DNA of 55,386 bases. It comes from Paracidovorax oryzae ATCC 19882. Lineage in GTDB: Bacteria > Pseudomonadota > Gammaproteobacteria > Burkholderiales > Burkholderiaceae_C. This document shows positions 9,623 to 17,810 of the stretch, piece after piece. Numbering within the stretch: position 1 is the first letter of the stretch; each line of letters starts with the position of its first letter. The translations under genes were made by a program, and so were the position numbers. A model generated the notes under the pieces. That model searched no databases and was not told where the DNA came from. It worked only from the letters and a program-made list of their open reading frames with translations. The stretch lies in assembly GCF_000687165.1 (NCBI RefSeq), contig NZ_JMKU01000029.1, positions 1-55,386 of the forward strand. The letters are read 5' to 3'.

Positions 9623-11047
9623 ATGCAAAAAGCCCAGAAGTGCCTTCGGGCGCTCTTCGTGGCCACCACGCTGGCCGTGTCCTTCGGCAGCGCGCAGGCC
9701 CAGTCCGGCGGCTACCTGCTGGTCCACTTCACCGGCGAGTCGGCATCGGGCGAGCAGACCTACATGGCAGTGAGTTCCGACGGAATGCACTGGACGGACC
9801 TGAACAACAGCCAGCCCGTCCTCCTGTCCACCGTGGGGGAAAAGGGCGTGCGCGACCACTCCATCGTGCGCTCTCCCGACGGCACCAAATACTGGATCCT
9901 CGCCACGGATCTGCGCATCGCGAGCGGCAAGGGCTGGGACACGGCCATGCACCGGGGCAGCACCAAGCTCGTCATCTGGGAATCCTCCGACCTTGTGCAT
10001 TGGTCCGCGCCGCGCCTGGCCGACGTGGCCGGCGCCATTCCGAACGCGGGCTGCGCCTGGGCGCCCGAAGCCATCTGGGATCCGGAATCCAACGCCTACA
10101 TCGTGTACTGGACCACCATCTCGCCGCGCGACGGCAAGGACAAGCCCCGCATCTACTACGCCAGGACCACCGACTTCGTGACCTTCACGCCGCCTCAGCT
10201 CTACATCGATCGGCCGGGCGACCAATCCATCATCGACACGCAGATCCTCGAAGTGGCAGGCAGCGTGGGCGGATACAGATACGTGCGCGCCTCCGGCGAT
10301 GGCCAGATCACGCTGGAAGGCAGCCAGTCGATACTGGGCTCGTGGACGACCATCGGCGATCTGTCGCAGGTGGGCCTGACGGGCCAGATGGTCGAAGGCC
10401 CCATCCTCTTCAAGTTCAATGGCGAGACCCAATGGGGCCTGTGGGTCGACCAATATGCATCGGGCAAGGGCTACCTGCCGCTCACCTCGATCAACATGGG
10501 CAGCGCGCAGAACTGGCAGATCGCGCCGCAGGGCTCGTACAACCTGGGCGCGAGCCACAAGCGCCACGGCGGCATTCTGCCCCTGAGCGATGCGGAGCTG
10601 AATCGCCTGACGACGCAGTGGGGCGGCTCCACCCCCATCAACCGCATCCAGTCCAGCAACTTCCCCGACCGGTACGTGCGCCACGCCAATTTCACGTCGG
10701 TACGCATCGACGCCAATGTCTCGCCGCAGGATGATTCGAAATTCCGCATCGTCAAGGGACTCGCCGACAACGCAGGCTACGTGTCCTTCGCTTCGGTCAA
10801 CCAGCCCGGCTACTACCTGCGCCACAAGAACTTCGGGTTCGAACTCGCTCCTTATGACGGATCGCCCCAGTTCGCCGCCGATGCCACCTTTGCCGAGGAG
10901 CCCGGCCTGGCCGACAAGGCGGGCAGTTCCTTCCGGGCCTACAGCCAGCCGAACTACTACGTGCGCCACTACGCCTACCAGTTGCGCCTGGACACCATAG
11001 GCGACGCGACAGCGCGCAGCGACGCGACGTTCCGCGTCACCGACTGA
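9623..11047 (+). CDS. secreted GH43-type arabinan-active glycosidase with CBM42 (AbfB) domain
   Basis: A 474-residue exported protein. The signal peptide occupies residues 1-26 and ends SFGSAQA. The N-terminal two thirds has five-bladed beta-propeller features of family 43 glycosidases: repeated SSDGMHWTDL, SSDLVHWSAP and TTDFVTFTPP blade motifs, RDHSIVRSPDG, and WAPEAIWDPESNAYIVYW. The C-terminal ~140 residues hold three beta-trefoil repeats recognisable as YVRHANF, YYLRHKNF and YYVRHYAY, the arabinose-binding AbfB/CBM42 domain. The most likely activity is release of arabinose from plant arabinan or arabinoxylan side chains outside the cell. The gene stands alone. Exact linkage specificity cannot be read from sequence. 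Confidence 0.88.
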   Translation: MQKAQKCLRALFVATTLAVSFGSAQAQSGGYLLVHFTGESASGEQTYMAVSSDGMHWTDLNNSQPVLLSTVGEKGVRDHSIVRSPDGTKYWILATDLRIASGKGWDTAMHRGSTKLVIWESSDLVHWSAPRLADVAGAIPNAGCAWAPEAIWDPESNAYIVYWTTISPRDGKDKPRIYYARTTDFVTFTPPQLYIDRPGDQSIIDTQILEVAGSVGGYRYVRASGDGQITLEGSQSILGSWTTIGDLSQVGLTGQMVEGPILFKFNGETQWGLWVDQYASGKGYLPLTSINMGSAQNWQIAPQGSYNLGASHKRHGGILPLSDAELNRLTTQWGGSTPINRIQSSNFPDRYVRHANFTSVRIDANVSPQDDSKFRIVKGLADNAGYVSFASVNQPGYYLRHKNFGFELAPYDGSPQFAADATFAEEPGLADKAGSSFRAYSQPNYYVRHYAYQLRLDTIGDATARSDATFRVTD

Positions 11048-11074
11048 GGCCGGGTCCCTGCGGGTCAGCCCGGG

Positions 11075-11165
11075 CGCCGCGGAACCCGTGGCCCGGGCCC
11101 TCCATGCCGAACCGCACGCCCGGCGTGCCCGCGCGCTCCGTCGATTCGGCGCGCGATTCGACTCT
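11075..11165 (-). pseudogene. relic of the 3' end of a branched-chain amino-acid-type binding protein gene
   Basis: The minus strand here translates to SRAESTERAGTPGVRFGMEG followed by PGHGFRGA. This closely matches two separated pieces of the intact binding protein encoded at 16375-17727: SLAESMERAG and, 45 codons later, ERAGTPGVPFDVEGSGYGFR. In the intact gene those pieces are bounded by an 18/19-identical direct repeat (16486-16504 and 16621-16639), and the relic joins them exactly at that repeat (11124-11142). I infer a paralogous copy that lost an internal 135 bp by repeat-mediated deletion and then most of its length. There is no start codon or ribosome site, so it is not a gene. Confidence 0.75.
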
Positions 11166-11206
11166 GCGTGAGGGGCGGGCGCGTGCTCGGGTCCGGGTAC
11201 GGCGCC

Positions 11207-12748
11207 TCAGTGCCCGCCAGTCTTCGTCCCGGCCCCGCCGCGGTAGCCGGCCAGCAGGAAGAACACGGCCACCGCCAGCAGCCCGATCAGCGCCGCGGAG
11301 GTGTTCAGCAGCACCCGGTGGGCGACCGAGAAGGCCGCCTGCCCTGCCCCGATCAGCGCCGCCGCCGGGCCCTGTGCCAGTTGCTGCGCGACCACGTAGG
11401 CATCGCCGATCGAACGGGCTGCCTGCGCGGCGAGCGGCGGCGCGAGGTCCGGCGGCAGCGCGATCGCATGGCTGAACACCACGGACATGAACACCCCGAA
11501 CAGGGTGATGCCCAGGCCGCTTCCCAGTTCGTAGCCGGTGGCCTCCAGCGCCCCGGCCGCACCGGCCCGGTCCGGCCCGACCGATCCCATGATCGCGATG
11601 GACGACGCCGTCAGCCCCACGCTCAGCGCCAGCCCGAGCAACGCCAGCGCCGCGGCCACGGGCACGCCGCCTTCGTGGAAATCCGCCCGGGCCAGGTAGG
11701 CCAGGGCCGCGCCGGACACCGCCAGCGACAGGCTGGCGACCCGGCGCAGGCCGAAGCGGTTCGACAGGGTGCCCGCCAGGGGCCCGCCCACGGCTGCCGC
11801 GGCCATGATCGGCACCATGAAGAGGCCGGCCTGCAGCGGGCTCTTTTCCAGCACGTATTGCAGCTCCTGCGCCAGCGTCAGCTCCACGCCGGCCAGGGCG
11901 CCGCTCGCGACGACCGCCATGGCGATGCCGGCGAGGATCGCGGGGCGCGAGAACAGCGACAGGTCCAGCATCGGCGCTGCCGAGCGCAGCTGCAGGCGCG
12001 CGAACACCGCCAGCAGGGCCGCCCCCGCCGCCAGCGCCGATGCCGCCACGGCCGGCGGCTGCCCGCCCCCGAAGCCCGACTTGAGGCCGTACACCGCGGC
12101 AATCATGCCCGCGATCAGCAGCAGCGCCTGCCCGGCAGGCCACCGGCCGGCCGCCGTGCGCTCCGGCCGCGGCAGCAGCAGGAACACGGCCGGGAACACG
12201 ACCAGCATCACCGGCACGTTGATGAGGAACGCAGCGCCCCACCAGAAATGCTCCAGCAGCGCCCCGCCGACCAGCGGCCCCACGGCGGCCCCGGCCGCGC
12301 CCACGGTGCCCCAGAGGCCCAGCGCCATCGCGCGCTCCCGTTCATCCTCGAACGTGCGGCGGATGATGCCGAGCACGCACGGCATGATCATCGAGCCGCC
12401 CAGCGCGAGCAGCACGCGCGCCGCGATCAGCAGCGCCGGACTGGGAGCGAACGCCGCCAGCAGGGACGCGAGGCCGAAGACCGCCAAGCCCGCGAGCAGC
12501 AGCCGCCGGTGGCCGGTACGGTCCGCCAGCGTCCCCATGGGCACCAGCAGGCCCGCCATGAGCAGCGGATAGATGTCGATGATCCAGAGCACCTGCGTGC
12601 CCGATGCGCTCAGTGCCAGCGTCAGCGACGGCACGGCGATGTGCAGGATCGTCATGTCGATCACCACGGGCAGGAAGGCCAGCATCACGGCGGCAAGGAC
12701 CAGCCACCGCTGCGCGGAGGACGTGGAAGGAGAAGACAACGCGGACAT
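11207..12748 (-). CDS. MFS drug exporter, DHA2 (14-helix, EmrB/QacA/SmvA) family
   Basis: A 513-residue integral membrane protein whose hydrophobic profile fits 14 transmembrane helices. The first helix leads into VVIDMTILHIAVPSLTLALS (motif D1 of the DHA2 family). Loop 2-3 has GTLADRTGHRRLLLAG (motif A), and helix 5 has a GTVGAAGAAVGPLVGG-type motif C of antiporters. Members export quaternary ammonium compounds, dyes or methyl viologen in exchange for protons. It is divergently transcribed from a TetR gene (12834) with a near-perfect palindrome between them, so local repression is likely. The substrate is not predictable. Confidence 0.92.
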   Translation of the reverse strand: MSALSSPSTSSAQRWLVLAAVMLAFLPVVIDMTILHIAVPSLTLALSASGTQVLWIIDIYPLLMAGLLVPMGTLADRTGHRRLLLAGLAVFGLASLLAAFAPSPALLIAARVLLALGGSMIMPCVLGIIRRTFEDERERAMALGLWGTVGAAGAAVGPLVGGALLEHFWWGAAFLINVPVMLVVFPAVFLLLPRPERTAAGRWPAGQALLLIAGMIAAVYGLKSGFGGGQPPAVAASALAAGAALLAVFARLQLRSAAPMLDLSLFSRPAILAGIAMAVVASGALAGVELTLAQELQYVLEKSPLQAGLFMVPIMAAAAVGGPLAGTLSNRFGLRRVASLSLAVSGAALAYLARADFHEGGVPVAAALALLGLALSVGLTASSIAIMGSVGPDRAGAAGALEATGYELGSGLGITLFGVFMSVVFSHAIALPPDLAPPLAAQAARSIGDAYVVAQQLAQGPAAALIGAGQAAFSVAHRVLLNTSAALIGLLAVAVFFLLAGYRGGAGTKTGGH

Positions 12749-12783
12749 GCACCACCCGGATGAAACGCAATGCCGTGGAATAT

Positions 12784-12803
12784 AAATACATACGTATTTA
12801 TTT
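12784..12803. promoter_or_regulatory. candidate TetR operator between the MFS and tetR genes
   Basis: A 20-bp palindrome, AAATAC-ATACGTAT-TTATTT, with a perfect 8-bp core and only one mismatched pair in the arms. It sits in the 85-bp divergent gap and stands out as AT-rich in GC-rich DNA. It likely overlaps the core promoters of both genes and is the natural binding site for the adjacent TetR protein. Confidence 0.65.
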
Positions 12804-12833
12804 CAACCCAAGCCCCGCGGATTCCAGGGCACA

Positions 12834-13397
12834 ATGCCGTCCGGAACGCCAGCCATGGGCAGAAAACCGACCATCACCCGCGACAGACTGCTCGACCTCG
12901 CGCAGCAGATCGTGCGCGCCGAGGGCGCCAGGGGCCTCACCATCGATGCCCTGGCCAGGGCCGCCGGCATTTCCAAGGGGGGCGTGCAATATTCCTTCGC
13001 CTCCAAGGAGGATCTCGTCCGCGGGCTGGTCGCGCGCTGGACGCAGGCATTCGATACGGCGATGGCGGCGCAGGACACCGGCACCACAGCCCTCGGCTTC
13101 GTGCACGACTACATCGGCGCCATGCGGTCCTCCGACACCGCCACGGACGCGAAGATGGCAGGCCTGCTCATCGCCTACCTGCAGGACCCCGACAACCTGC
13201 GCGACATGCGGGCGTGGTACGAGGAAGTCCTCGCCCGCCTGGGCGACAAAACGCCCCAGGCGCGCGCGGCCCGCGTTGCCTTCCTGGCCGTCGAAGGCCT
13301 GTTCCTGCTGAGGATCGGCGGCATCGACGACAGCGTGCGGTGGATGTCCCTGCTGGACGATATCGACGCCCTCCTCCGCCAGATCACCGGCACCTGA
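12834..13397 (+). CDS. TetR-family transcriptional repressor of the adjacent MFS pump
   Basis: A 187-residue regulator. The N-terminal helix-turn-helix is clear: LTIDALARAAGISKGGVQYS followed by FASKEDLVRGLV, with aromatic positions typical of TetR HTHs. The C-terminal ligand-binding part ends near WMSLLDDIDALLRQITG and resembles the TetR_C domain found beside drug exporters. The start at 12834 has a weak AGGG ribosome site; an in-frame ATG at 12855 (MGRKPTITRD) is an alternative and gives the more usual TetR N-terminus. It probably represses both itself and the divergent exporter through the palindrome at 12784-12803 and releases on binding a substrate of the pump. Confidence 0.92.
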   Translation: MPSGTPAMGRKPTITRDRLLDLAQQIVRAEGARGLTIDALARAAGISKGGVQYSFASKEDLVRGLVARWTQAFDTAMAAQDTGTTALGFVHDYIGAMRSSDTATDAKMAGLLIAYLQDPDNLRDMRAWYEEVLARLGDKTPQARAARVAFLAVEGLFLLRIGGIDDSVRWMSLLDDIDALLRQITGT

Positions 13398-13661
13398 CGG
13401 CTTCCCAGCTCTTCTGTAAGCAGCTGTGCGCGGCATGCGGCAGAACCGCCCGGCGATGGGTGTTCCCGCCGGCAGAAGTGCCTGCTGCGGGGAGCGCAAG
13501 CGGCGCCACGCGGTCGAGCATGTCCCCGAACACGCGCTTACAAGAGCTCCCGGATCCGGTGCCTATCATCTTCCCGCCTTCCGCGGAGCGGAATCGTGTA
13601 CACCTTGCCTTTCCGCCGGCGGGCCAGACCCACATCCAACACCCTCGGGGAGAAAAAACAC

Positions 13662-15245
13662 ATGCACACATCCTTCCACAAGCCGGGCCTGCGCGGCCTC
13701 GCCAGCACCCTGGCGCTCGCCGCGCTGGCGGCCTGCGGCGGAGGCGGCGGCGGCACCCCTGCCGACGCCGCGCGCAGCGAACCCGCCAGCGCCGCGGCGC
13801 CGGCGGCACCCACCGATGCGAACGCCACGGTCACCGCCGACACCCGGGCCACGGCAGCGGCCTGCGATGCCCCCACCCCGATGGCCGTGCCGGCCACCGG
13901 CACCGTGGTCGGCAACGGCACGCCCCGGAGCTGCACGCTGCAGGCCCTCGCGCAGGCCGTGGAGACCGGCGGCCACGTCACCTTCGCCTGCGGCAGCGCG
14001 CCCGTCACCATCGCCGTCACGCGCGAACTGCGCGCGCCGCAGAACACCGTGATCGACGGCGGCAACCTCGTCACCCTGGACGGCGGCGGCAAGAACCGCA
14101 TCCTCGTGTCCGGCAACAACCGGTCGCTGTCGGTGCGCAACCTGCGCTTCATCAACGGCGCGGCCGCGCAGACCATGGAGGGCGAAGGCATCGGCGGCGC
14201 CGTCTCCGGCCCCTACCTGAACCGCATCGAGGTGATCCACAGCACCTTCGAGAACAACAACGCAGGCCGTGGCGGCGGCGCGGTGGGGGTGGGCACTGCC
14301 GGCTCGCTGGTGATCTCCGGCAGCACGTTCAAGAACAATGGCGCGTGGTACGGCGGCGCGGTGTACAGCCTGCTGTCGCCGCTCACGGTGGTCAATTCGG
14401 TCTTTCAGGGCAACAGCGCCAACACCAGCGGCAAGCTCGGCGACGGCGGCGCCATCGGCACCGACGGGGCCTCCGCCAGCCCGAACGATGCCGAGGGCGG
14501 CGAAGTGCGCATCTGCGGCACGCAGATCACCGGCAACACCGGACGCGGCAACGGCGGCGGCGCCTATCTCTGGGTGTACCCGCCCGACAAGATCACCATC
14601 GACCGCACCACGGTGGCCAACAACCATGCGGAACCCAACGGCCGCAACAACCCCGGCACCGGCGGCGGCATGCGCGTGAGCAACGGGGCGATCACCATCC
14701 GCGACTCGAGCTTCCTCGCCAACGCCAGCGACGGCAACGGCGGCGCGCTCTACCTGGAATGCGCTCCCAGCTGCGCCATCCGCAACAGCACCTTCCAGGG
14801 CAACTCCGCCAAGTCCTACGGCGGCGCCATCTTCGGCGACGGCCACCAGGACAGCAACGTCACCTTCGCCGGCAACAGCGCGGGCGGCCATGGCGGCGCG
14901 CTCTTCGGCAAGAACTTCACGCTGCGCAATACCGTGTTCGTGGACAACACCGCCGGCAACCCCTGGAAGCAGGCGCTGTCGTGCAGCACCACCGGCACGG
15001 GCGACCACGTCGTGCAGTGGCAAGGCGCCACGGCGAATGGCGGGGGCGACCGCTGCATCCAGAACGTGACCGCGGCCAACCCGGTGCTCGCCGCCCCGGC
15101 CGACAACGGCGGCCCCACGCCGACCATGCTGCCCGGCTCCGGCAGCGCCCTGCTCAAGGCGGGCGCCGGCTGCGAAGCCACCGACCAGCGCGGCGTGGCG
15201 CGCGACACCAGCCGCTGCGATATCGGGGCCGTGGAAGTGCGCTGA
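13662..15245 (+). CDS. parallel beta-helix lipoprotein with choice-of-anchor Q motif
   Basis: A 527-residue surface or secreted lipoprotein. The signal peptide ends at the lipobox ALAAC with Cys at about residue 25, followed by a poly-Gly stretch. Most of the protein is a series of beta-helix rungs recognisable by repeated F-x-x-N and GG-A/G motifs (STFENNNAGRGGGAV, STFKNNGAWYGGAV, STFQGNSAKSYGGAI, VTFAGNSAGGHGGAL). The C-terminus (DNGGPTPTMLPGSGSALLKA, then TDQRGVARDTSRCDIGAVE) is the choice-of-anchor Q signature. Such proteins resemble pectate-lyase folds, but no catalytic residues can be identified, so adhesion or polysaccharide binding are equally possible. The ATG at 13662 has a GGGGAGA ribosome site. 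Confidence 0.85.
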   Translation: MHTSFHKPGLRGLASTLALAALAACGGGGGGTPADAARSEPASAAAPAAPTDANATVTADTRATAAACDAPTPMAVPATGTVVGNGTPRSCTLQALAQAVETGGHVTFACGSAPVTIAVTRELRAPQNTVIDGGNLVTLDGGGKNRILVSGNNRSLSVRNLRFINGAAAQTMEGEGIGGAVSGPYLNRIEVIHSTFENNNAGRGGGAVGVGTAGSLVISGSTFKNNGAWYGGAVYSLLSPLTVVNSVFQGNSANTSGKLGDGGAIGTDGASASPNDAEGGEVRICGTQITGNTGRGNGGGAYLWVYPPDKITIDRTTVANNHAEPNGRNNPGTGGGMRVSNGAITIRDSSFLANASDGNGGALYLECAPSCAIRNSTFQGNSAKSYGGAIFGDGHQDSNVTFAGNSAGGHGGALFGKNFTLRNTVFVDNTAGNPWKQALSCSTTGTGDHVVQWQGATANGGGDRCIQNVTAANPVLAAPADNGGPTPTMLPGSGSALLKAGAGCEATDQRGVARDTSRCDIGAVEVR

Positions 15246-15259
15246 GCGCCGCCCTGACG

Positions 15260-15279
15260 CCCCCCCCCCCCCCCCCCCC
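15260..15279. repeat. homopolymeric C20 tract
   Basis: Twenty consecutive cytosines lie 15 bp beyond the stop codon of the beta-helix lipoprotein gene. Such runs are prone to slippage and to sequencing error. It lies in a convergent intergenic gap, so length variation would not alter either protein. Confidence 0.9.
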
Positions 15280-15336
15280 TCCGGCCCCCCAGCCGCGCAG
15301 CCACAGCCACATCTGCATCGCCGGCCGCTGGCACCC

Positions 15337-15371
15337 CCCCCCCGCCGCAGCCTCCGGCACCGGCGGGGGGG
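15337..15371. terminator. GC hairpin between convergent genes
   Basis: A perfect 11-bp stem, CCCCCCCGCCG at 15337-15347 with CGGCGGGGGGG at 15361-15371, enclosing a 13-nt loop. It lies just before the stop codon of the minus-strand gene (15377) and after the plus-strand lipoprotein gene. It may stop or stabilise both transcripts, but it lacks a T-tract, so factor-independent termination is uncertain. Confidence 0.45.
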
Positions 15372-15376
15372 CGAGT

Positions 15377-16276
15377 TCAGCGCATCTGAGCGAGCATGCC
15401 GGCGTAGCCCTGCTCGTAGCGGCCGAAATGGCCCGACGCCTGGGTACCGTGCAAGGCGTCTTCCTCCGAAGTGATCGCCGGTTGGGCGGTTCCATCGGGG
15501 GCGATCCGGCAATTCCACGGGTGCGGGTTGTCGATCCCTTCCTCCTGCAGCGCCGCCCGGGCTTCCAGGTAGGAGGCCTGGCAAGCGCTTATCGTGTTGT
15601 ATTCGACCCGCTCCATGCCGTCGGCGAATTCACGGGGAGTCATCCGGGTTCTTGCCGCCGCTTCAAAGTGGGCAGCGAATACACCCGCCAGGGAGGCGTT
15701 GGTCAATTCGAAGGCGAGAATGGCCACGGCATGGGAGCGGCTGCGCATGTAGATATCGCCCAGGACCACGGCCCGCTGCGAGGTATCGCAATACCCGGTA
15801 GCCACCTCGGGATCGATGCGGATGCTCACCGGGCCGCCTGCCTGGACTGCCTGCATGGTCTGGCGAAAGGTCGGCGAATGCGCGAACACGAAGAAGAGAT
15901 CCTGGACCGCCTTGGTAATCCTCTGGTCATCCGTGTCGTACCGCAGCGACGAGGACACGTCGAGCCATGCGTGGGCCATCTGTGGGGTCACGGTGGAGGA
16001 AGGGGCAGCACGCGAGGCCGCGCTCGCGTACATGGTCGCCGGAACGCCCCACGCAGGCGCCATTGCCATCGCCATCGGAGCCTCGTGGTGGTGGCCGCTT
16101 GCATGGCGCGGAAGGGACGGCAACGCCTCGCGCAGCGCATGGGTGGAAAACGAAGAAGAGCCCCGGGGCGACGCCGGGGGAGATCCGGCGGAATTGCCGC
16201 GCGCAGCGGCCTGGTGCCGGAAAGCGGCATAGGCCGCGGGATCGTAAAGGGCGGGAGAGGTTTGAAAAAAGTCCAT
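15377..16276 (-). CDS. unknown protein; candidate type III secreted effector
   Basis: A 299-residue protein that I do not recognise. Residues 1-95 are low-complexity, rich in Ser, Ala, Pro and His (for example SAGSPPASPRGSSSFST, then HHH), with no hydrophobic signal peptide, as expected of a type III secretion signal. Residues 96-240 look globular. The segment AILAFELTNA (about 185-194) followed by an acidic ERVEYNT resembles the layout of a metallopeptidase helix with its histidines replaced; this is weak. A perfect PIP box (16343-16367) starts 67 bp upstream in the right orientation, the binding site of HrpX, which drives effector genes in Acidovorax. Start is ATG 16276; a GTG at 16279 is possible, and there is no good ribosome site. 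Confidence 0.7.
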   Translation of the reverse strand: MDFFQTSPALYDPAAYAAFRHQAAARGNSAGSPPASPRGSSSFSTHALREALPSLPRHASGHHHEAPMAMAMAPAWGVPATMYASAASRAAPSSTVTPQMAHAWLDVSSSLRYDTDDQRITKAVQDLFFVFAHSPTFRQTMQAVQAGGPVSIRIDPEVATGYCDTSQRAVVLGDIYMRSRSHAVAILAFELTNASLAGVFAAHFEAAARTRMTPREFADGMERVEYNTISACQASYLEARAALQEEGIDNPHPWNCRIAPDGTAQPAITSEEDALHGTQASGHFGRYEQGYAGMLAQMR

Positions 16277-16342
16277 CACAGTGAAAGGAGAAAGCTACTT
16301 TCACGATCTTCGCACCCCGGCGGGCGGCCCCGGCAGAGCGGC

Positions 16343-16367
16343 GCGAATGCCTCTTCAGCCGCGCGAA
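16343..16367 (-). promoter_or_regulatory. perfect PIP box (TTCGC-N15-TTCGC)
   Basis: On the minus strand the sequence reads TTCGC, exactly 15 bases, then TTCGC, matching the consensus TTCGB-N15-TTCGB of HrpX-regulated plant-inducible promoters. It lies 67-91 bp upstream of the start of the candidate effector gene and points toward it. A possible but poor -10 (GAAGAT) lies about 32 bases further downstream, near the usual distance. Confidence 0.7.
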
Positions 16368-16374
16368 TGGCGTC

Positions 16375-17727
16375 TCACGGCCGCCGCATCTCGCACCGCG
16401 AGGGCATTTCGGCCTGCTCCGCCGCGATCCGCCGCACCACGCGGAACCCGTAGCCCGAACCCTCCACGTCGAACGGCACGCCCGGCGTGCCGGCACGCTC
16501 CATCACGCCAACCACCAGGGGCTGCTGGAACTGGTGGTCGGCCGCGCGCATCGCGCCCGCCTGCCCGGCCAGTTGCACGCGCGAACTTTCCATCGCTCGC
16601 GCAACGGCGGTGGTGTCTGTCGTGCCGGCACGTTCCATCGATTCGGCGAGCGATTCGACCATGAGCTGCATGCGCATGTGCACGTAGTCGTCGGCGGGGC
16701 TGGGAAACCGCTGGCGGAACGACCGGTAGAAAGCCTCGCTCTCCTTCGTGGGTACGTTGGGCAGCCAGTCGGCCACGGCCACGACCTTGTCCACCCCGGC
16801 GTCGCCCAGGGCCGCGGGCGCCCCCAGGGCATTGCCGTAGAAGGTGTAGAAGGTGCCGGCGTAGCCCACCTCGCGCGCGGCCTTGACCAGCAGCGTGAGG
16901 TCGTTGCCCCAGTTACCGGTGACGACGGCCTGGGCACCGCTGGCCTGGATCTTCACCGCATAGGGAGCGAAATCCTTCACGCGGCCCACGGGATGCAGTT
17001 CCTCGCCGAGGATCTTCACGTCCGGCCGCTGCGCGGCCAGCTGGCGCCGCGCCTCGCGCAGCACGGCCTGGCCGAAGCTGTAGTCCTGGCCGACCAGGTA
17101 CACGCCCTGCAGGCCCTTGTCGGCGCGGATGGCCTGCATCAGGGCCGCCATGCGCATGTCGGCATGGGCATCGAATCGGAAGTGCCAGAAGCTGCACTTC
17201 TCGTTGGTCAGGATGGGATCGACCGCGGAATAGTTCAGGAACAGCACGCGCCGCGCCGGATCGCGCTCGTTGTGCTTGTTGATGGCCTCGATCAGCACGG
17301 CCGCAGTGGCCGACGAATTGCCCTGCAGCACGACGCGCGCGCCGGCATCGATGGCCGCGCGCAGCGCGGACAGCGCCTCCTCGTTCTGGCCCTTGCTGTC
17401 GTAGCGCTCCAGCACCAGCGGACGCGCGCCGCCCGCCGCGGCGGGCAGCTTCACGCCGCCACGGGCATTCACCCGCTCGGTGGCCCAGAGCACATTGCGG
17501 TACACGGCCTCGCCCGTGTTGGCGAACGGGCCGGACAGGCTTTCGATCAGCGCGATCCTGATGGGCGCGGCCGCAGGCGACTGCGCTGCTGTGGCTGGCG
17601 TGGACGCAGAGGCCGCACAGGCCAGCTGGCCTGCGCCCAGCATGGAAATGGCAGCTGCAAGCGCCGCGGCAGCGTGGCGGGCCACGGCGGGTGCCGGGTA
17701 CGGGAGGCGCGGAATGGAAGCGTTCAT
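16375..17727 (-). CDS. ABC-type branched-chain amino-acid-like substrate-binding protein (orphan)
   Basis: A 450-residue periplasmic solute-binding protein of the LivJ/LivK type (Peripla_BP_6). The N-terminal signal peptide contains AAAALAAAISMLGAGQLACA. The mature protein starts with IRIALIESLSGPFANTGEAV, the family's first beta strand and ligand loop, and contains GVYLVGQDYSFGQAV and VVTGNWGNDLTLLVKAAREV. No permease or ATPase genes are adjacent, so it must use a transporter encoded elsewhere or serve as a sensor. Its 3' end carries the direct repeats that explain the relic at 11075-11165. The start was set at ATG 17727 inside a longer open frame because it gives a normal signal peptide. 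Confidence 0.85.
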   Translation of the reverse strand: MNASIPRLPYPAPAVARHAAAALAAAISMLGAGQLACAASASTPATAAQSPAAAPIRIALIESLSGPFANTGEAVYRNVLWATERVNARGGVKLPAAAGGARPLVLERYDSKGQNEEALSALRAAIDAGARVVLQGNSSATAAVLIEAINKHNERDPARRVLFLNYSAVDPILTNEKCSFWHFRFDAHADMRMAALMQAIRADKGLQGVYLVGQDYSFGQAVLREARRQLAAQRPDVKILGEELHPVGRVKDFAPYAVKIQASGAQAVVTGNWGNDLTLLVKAAREVGYAGTFYTFYGNALGAPAALGDAGVDKVVAVADWLPNVPTKESEAFYRSFRQRFPSPADDYVHMRMQLMVESLAESMERAGTTDTTAVARAMESSRVQLAGQAGAMRAADHQFQQPLVVGVMERAGTPGVPFDVEGSGYGFRVVRRIAAEQAEMPSRCEMRRP

Positions 17728-17810
17728 GGGAGCGGTGATGGAACGGCGCGAAGGGGCGCCGGTGCCAGGCCCCGGGGCCGGTACGGATGGTGCCGCCCCG
17801 GCCGGGACGG

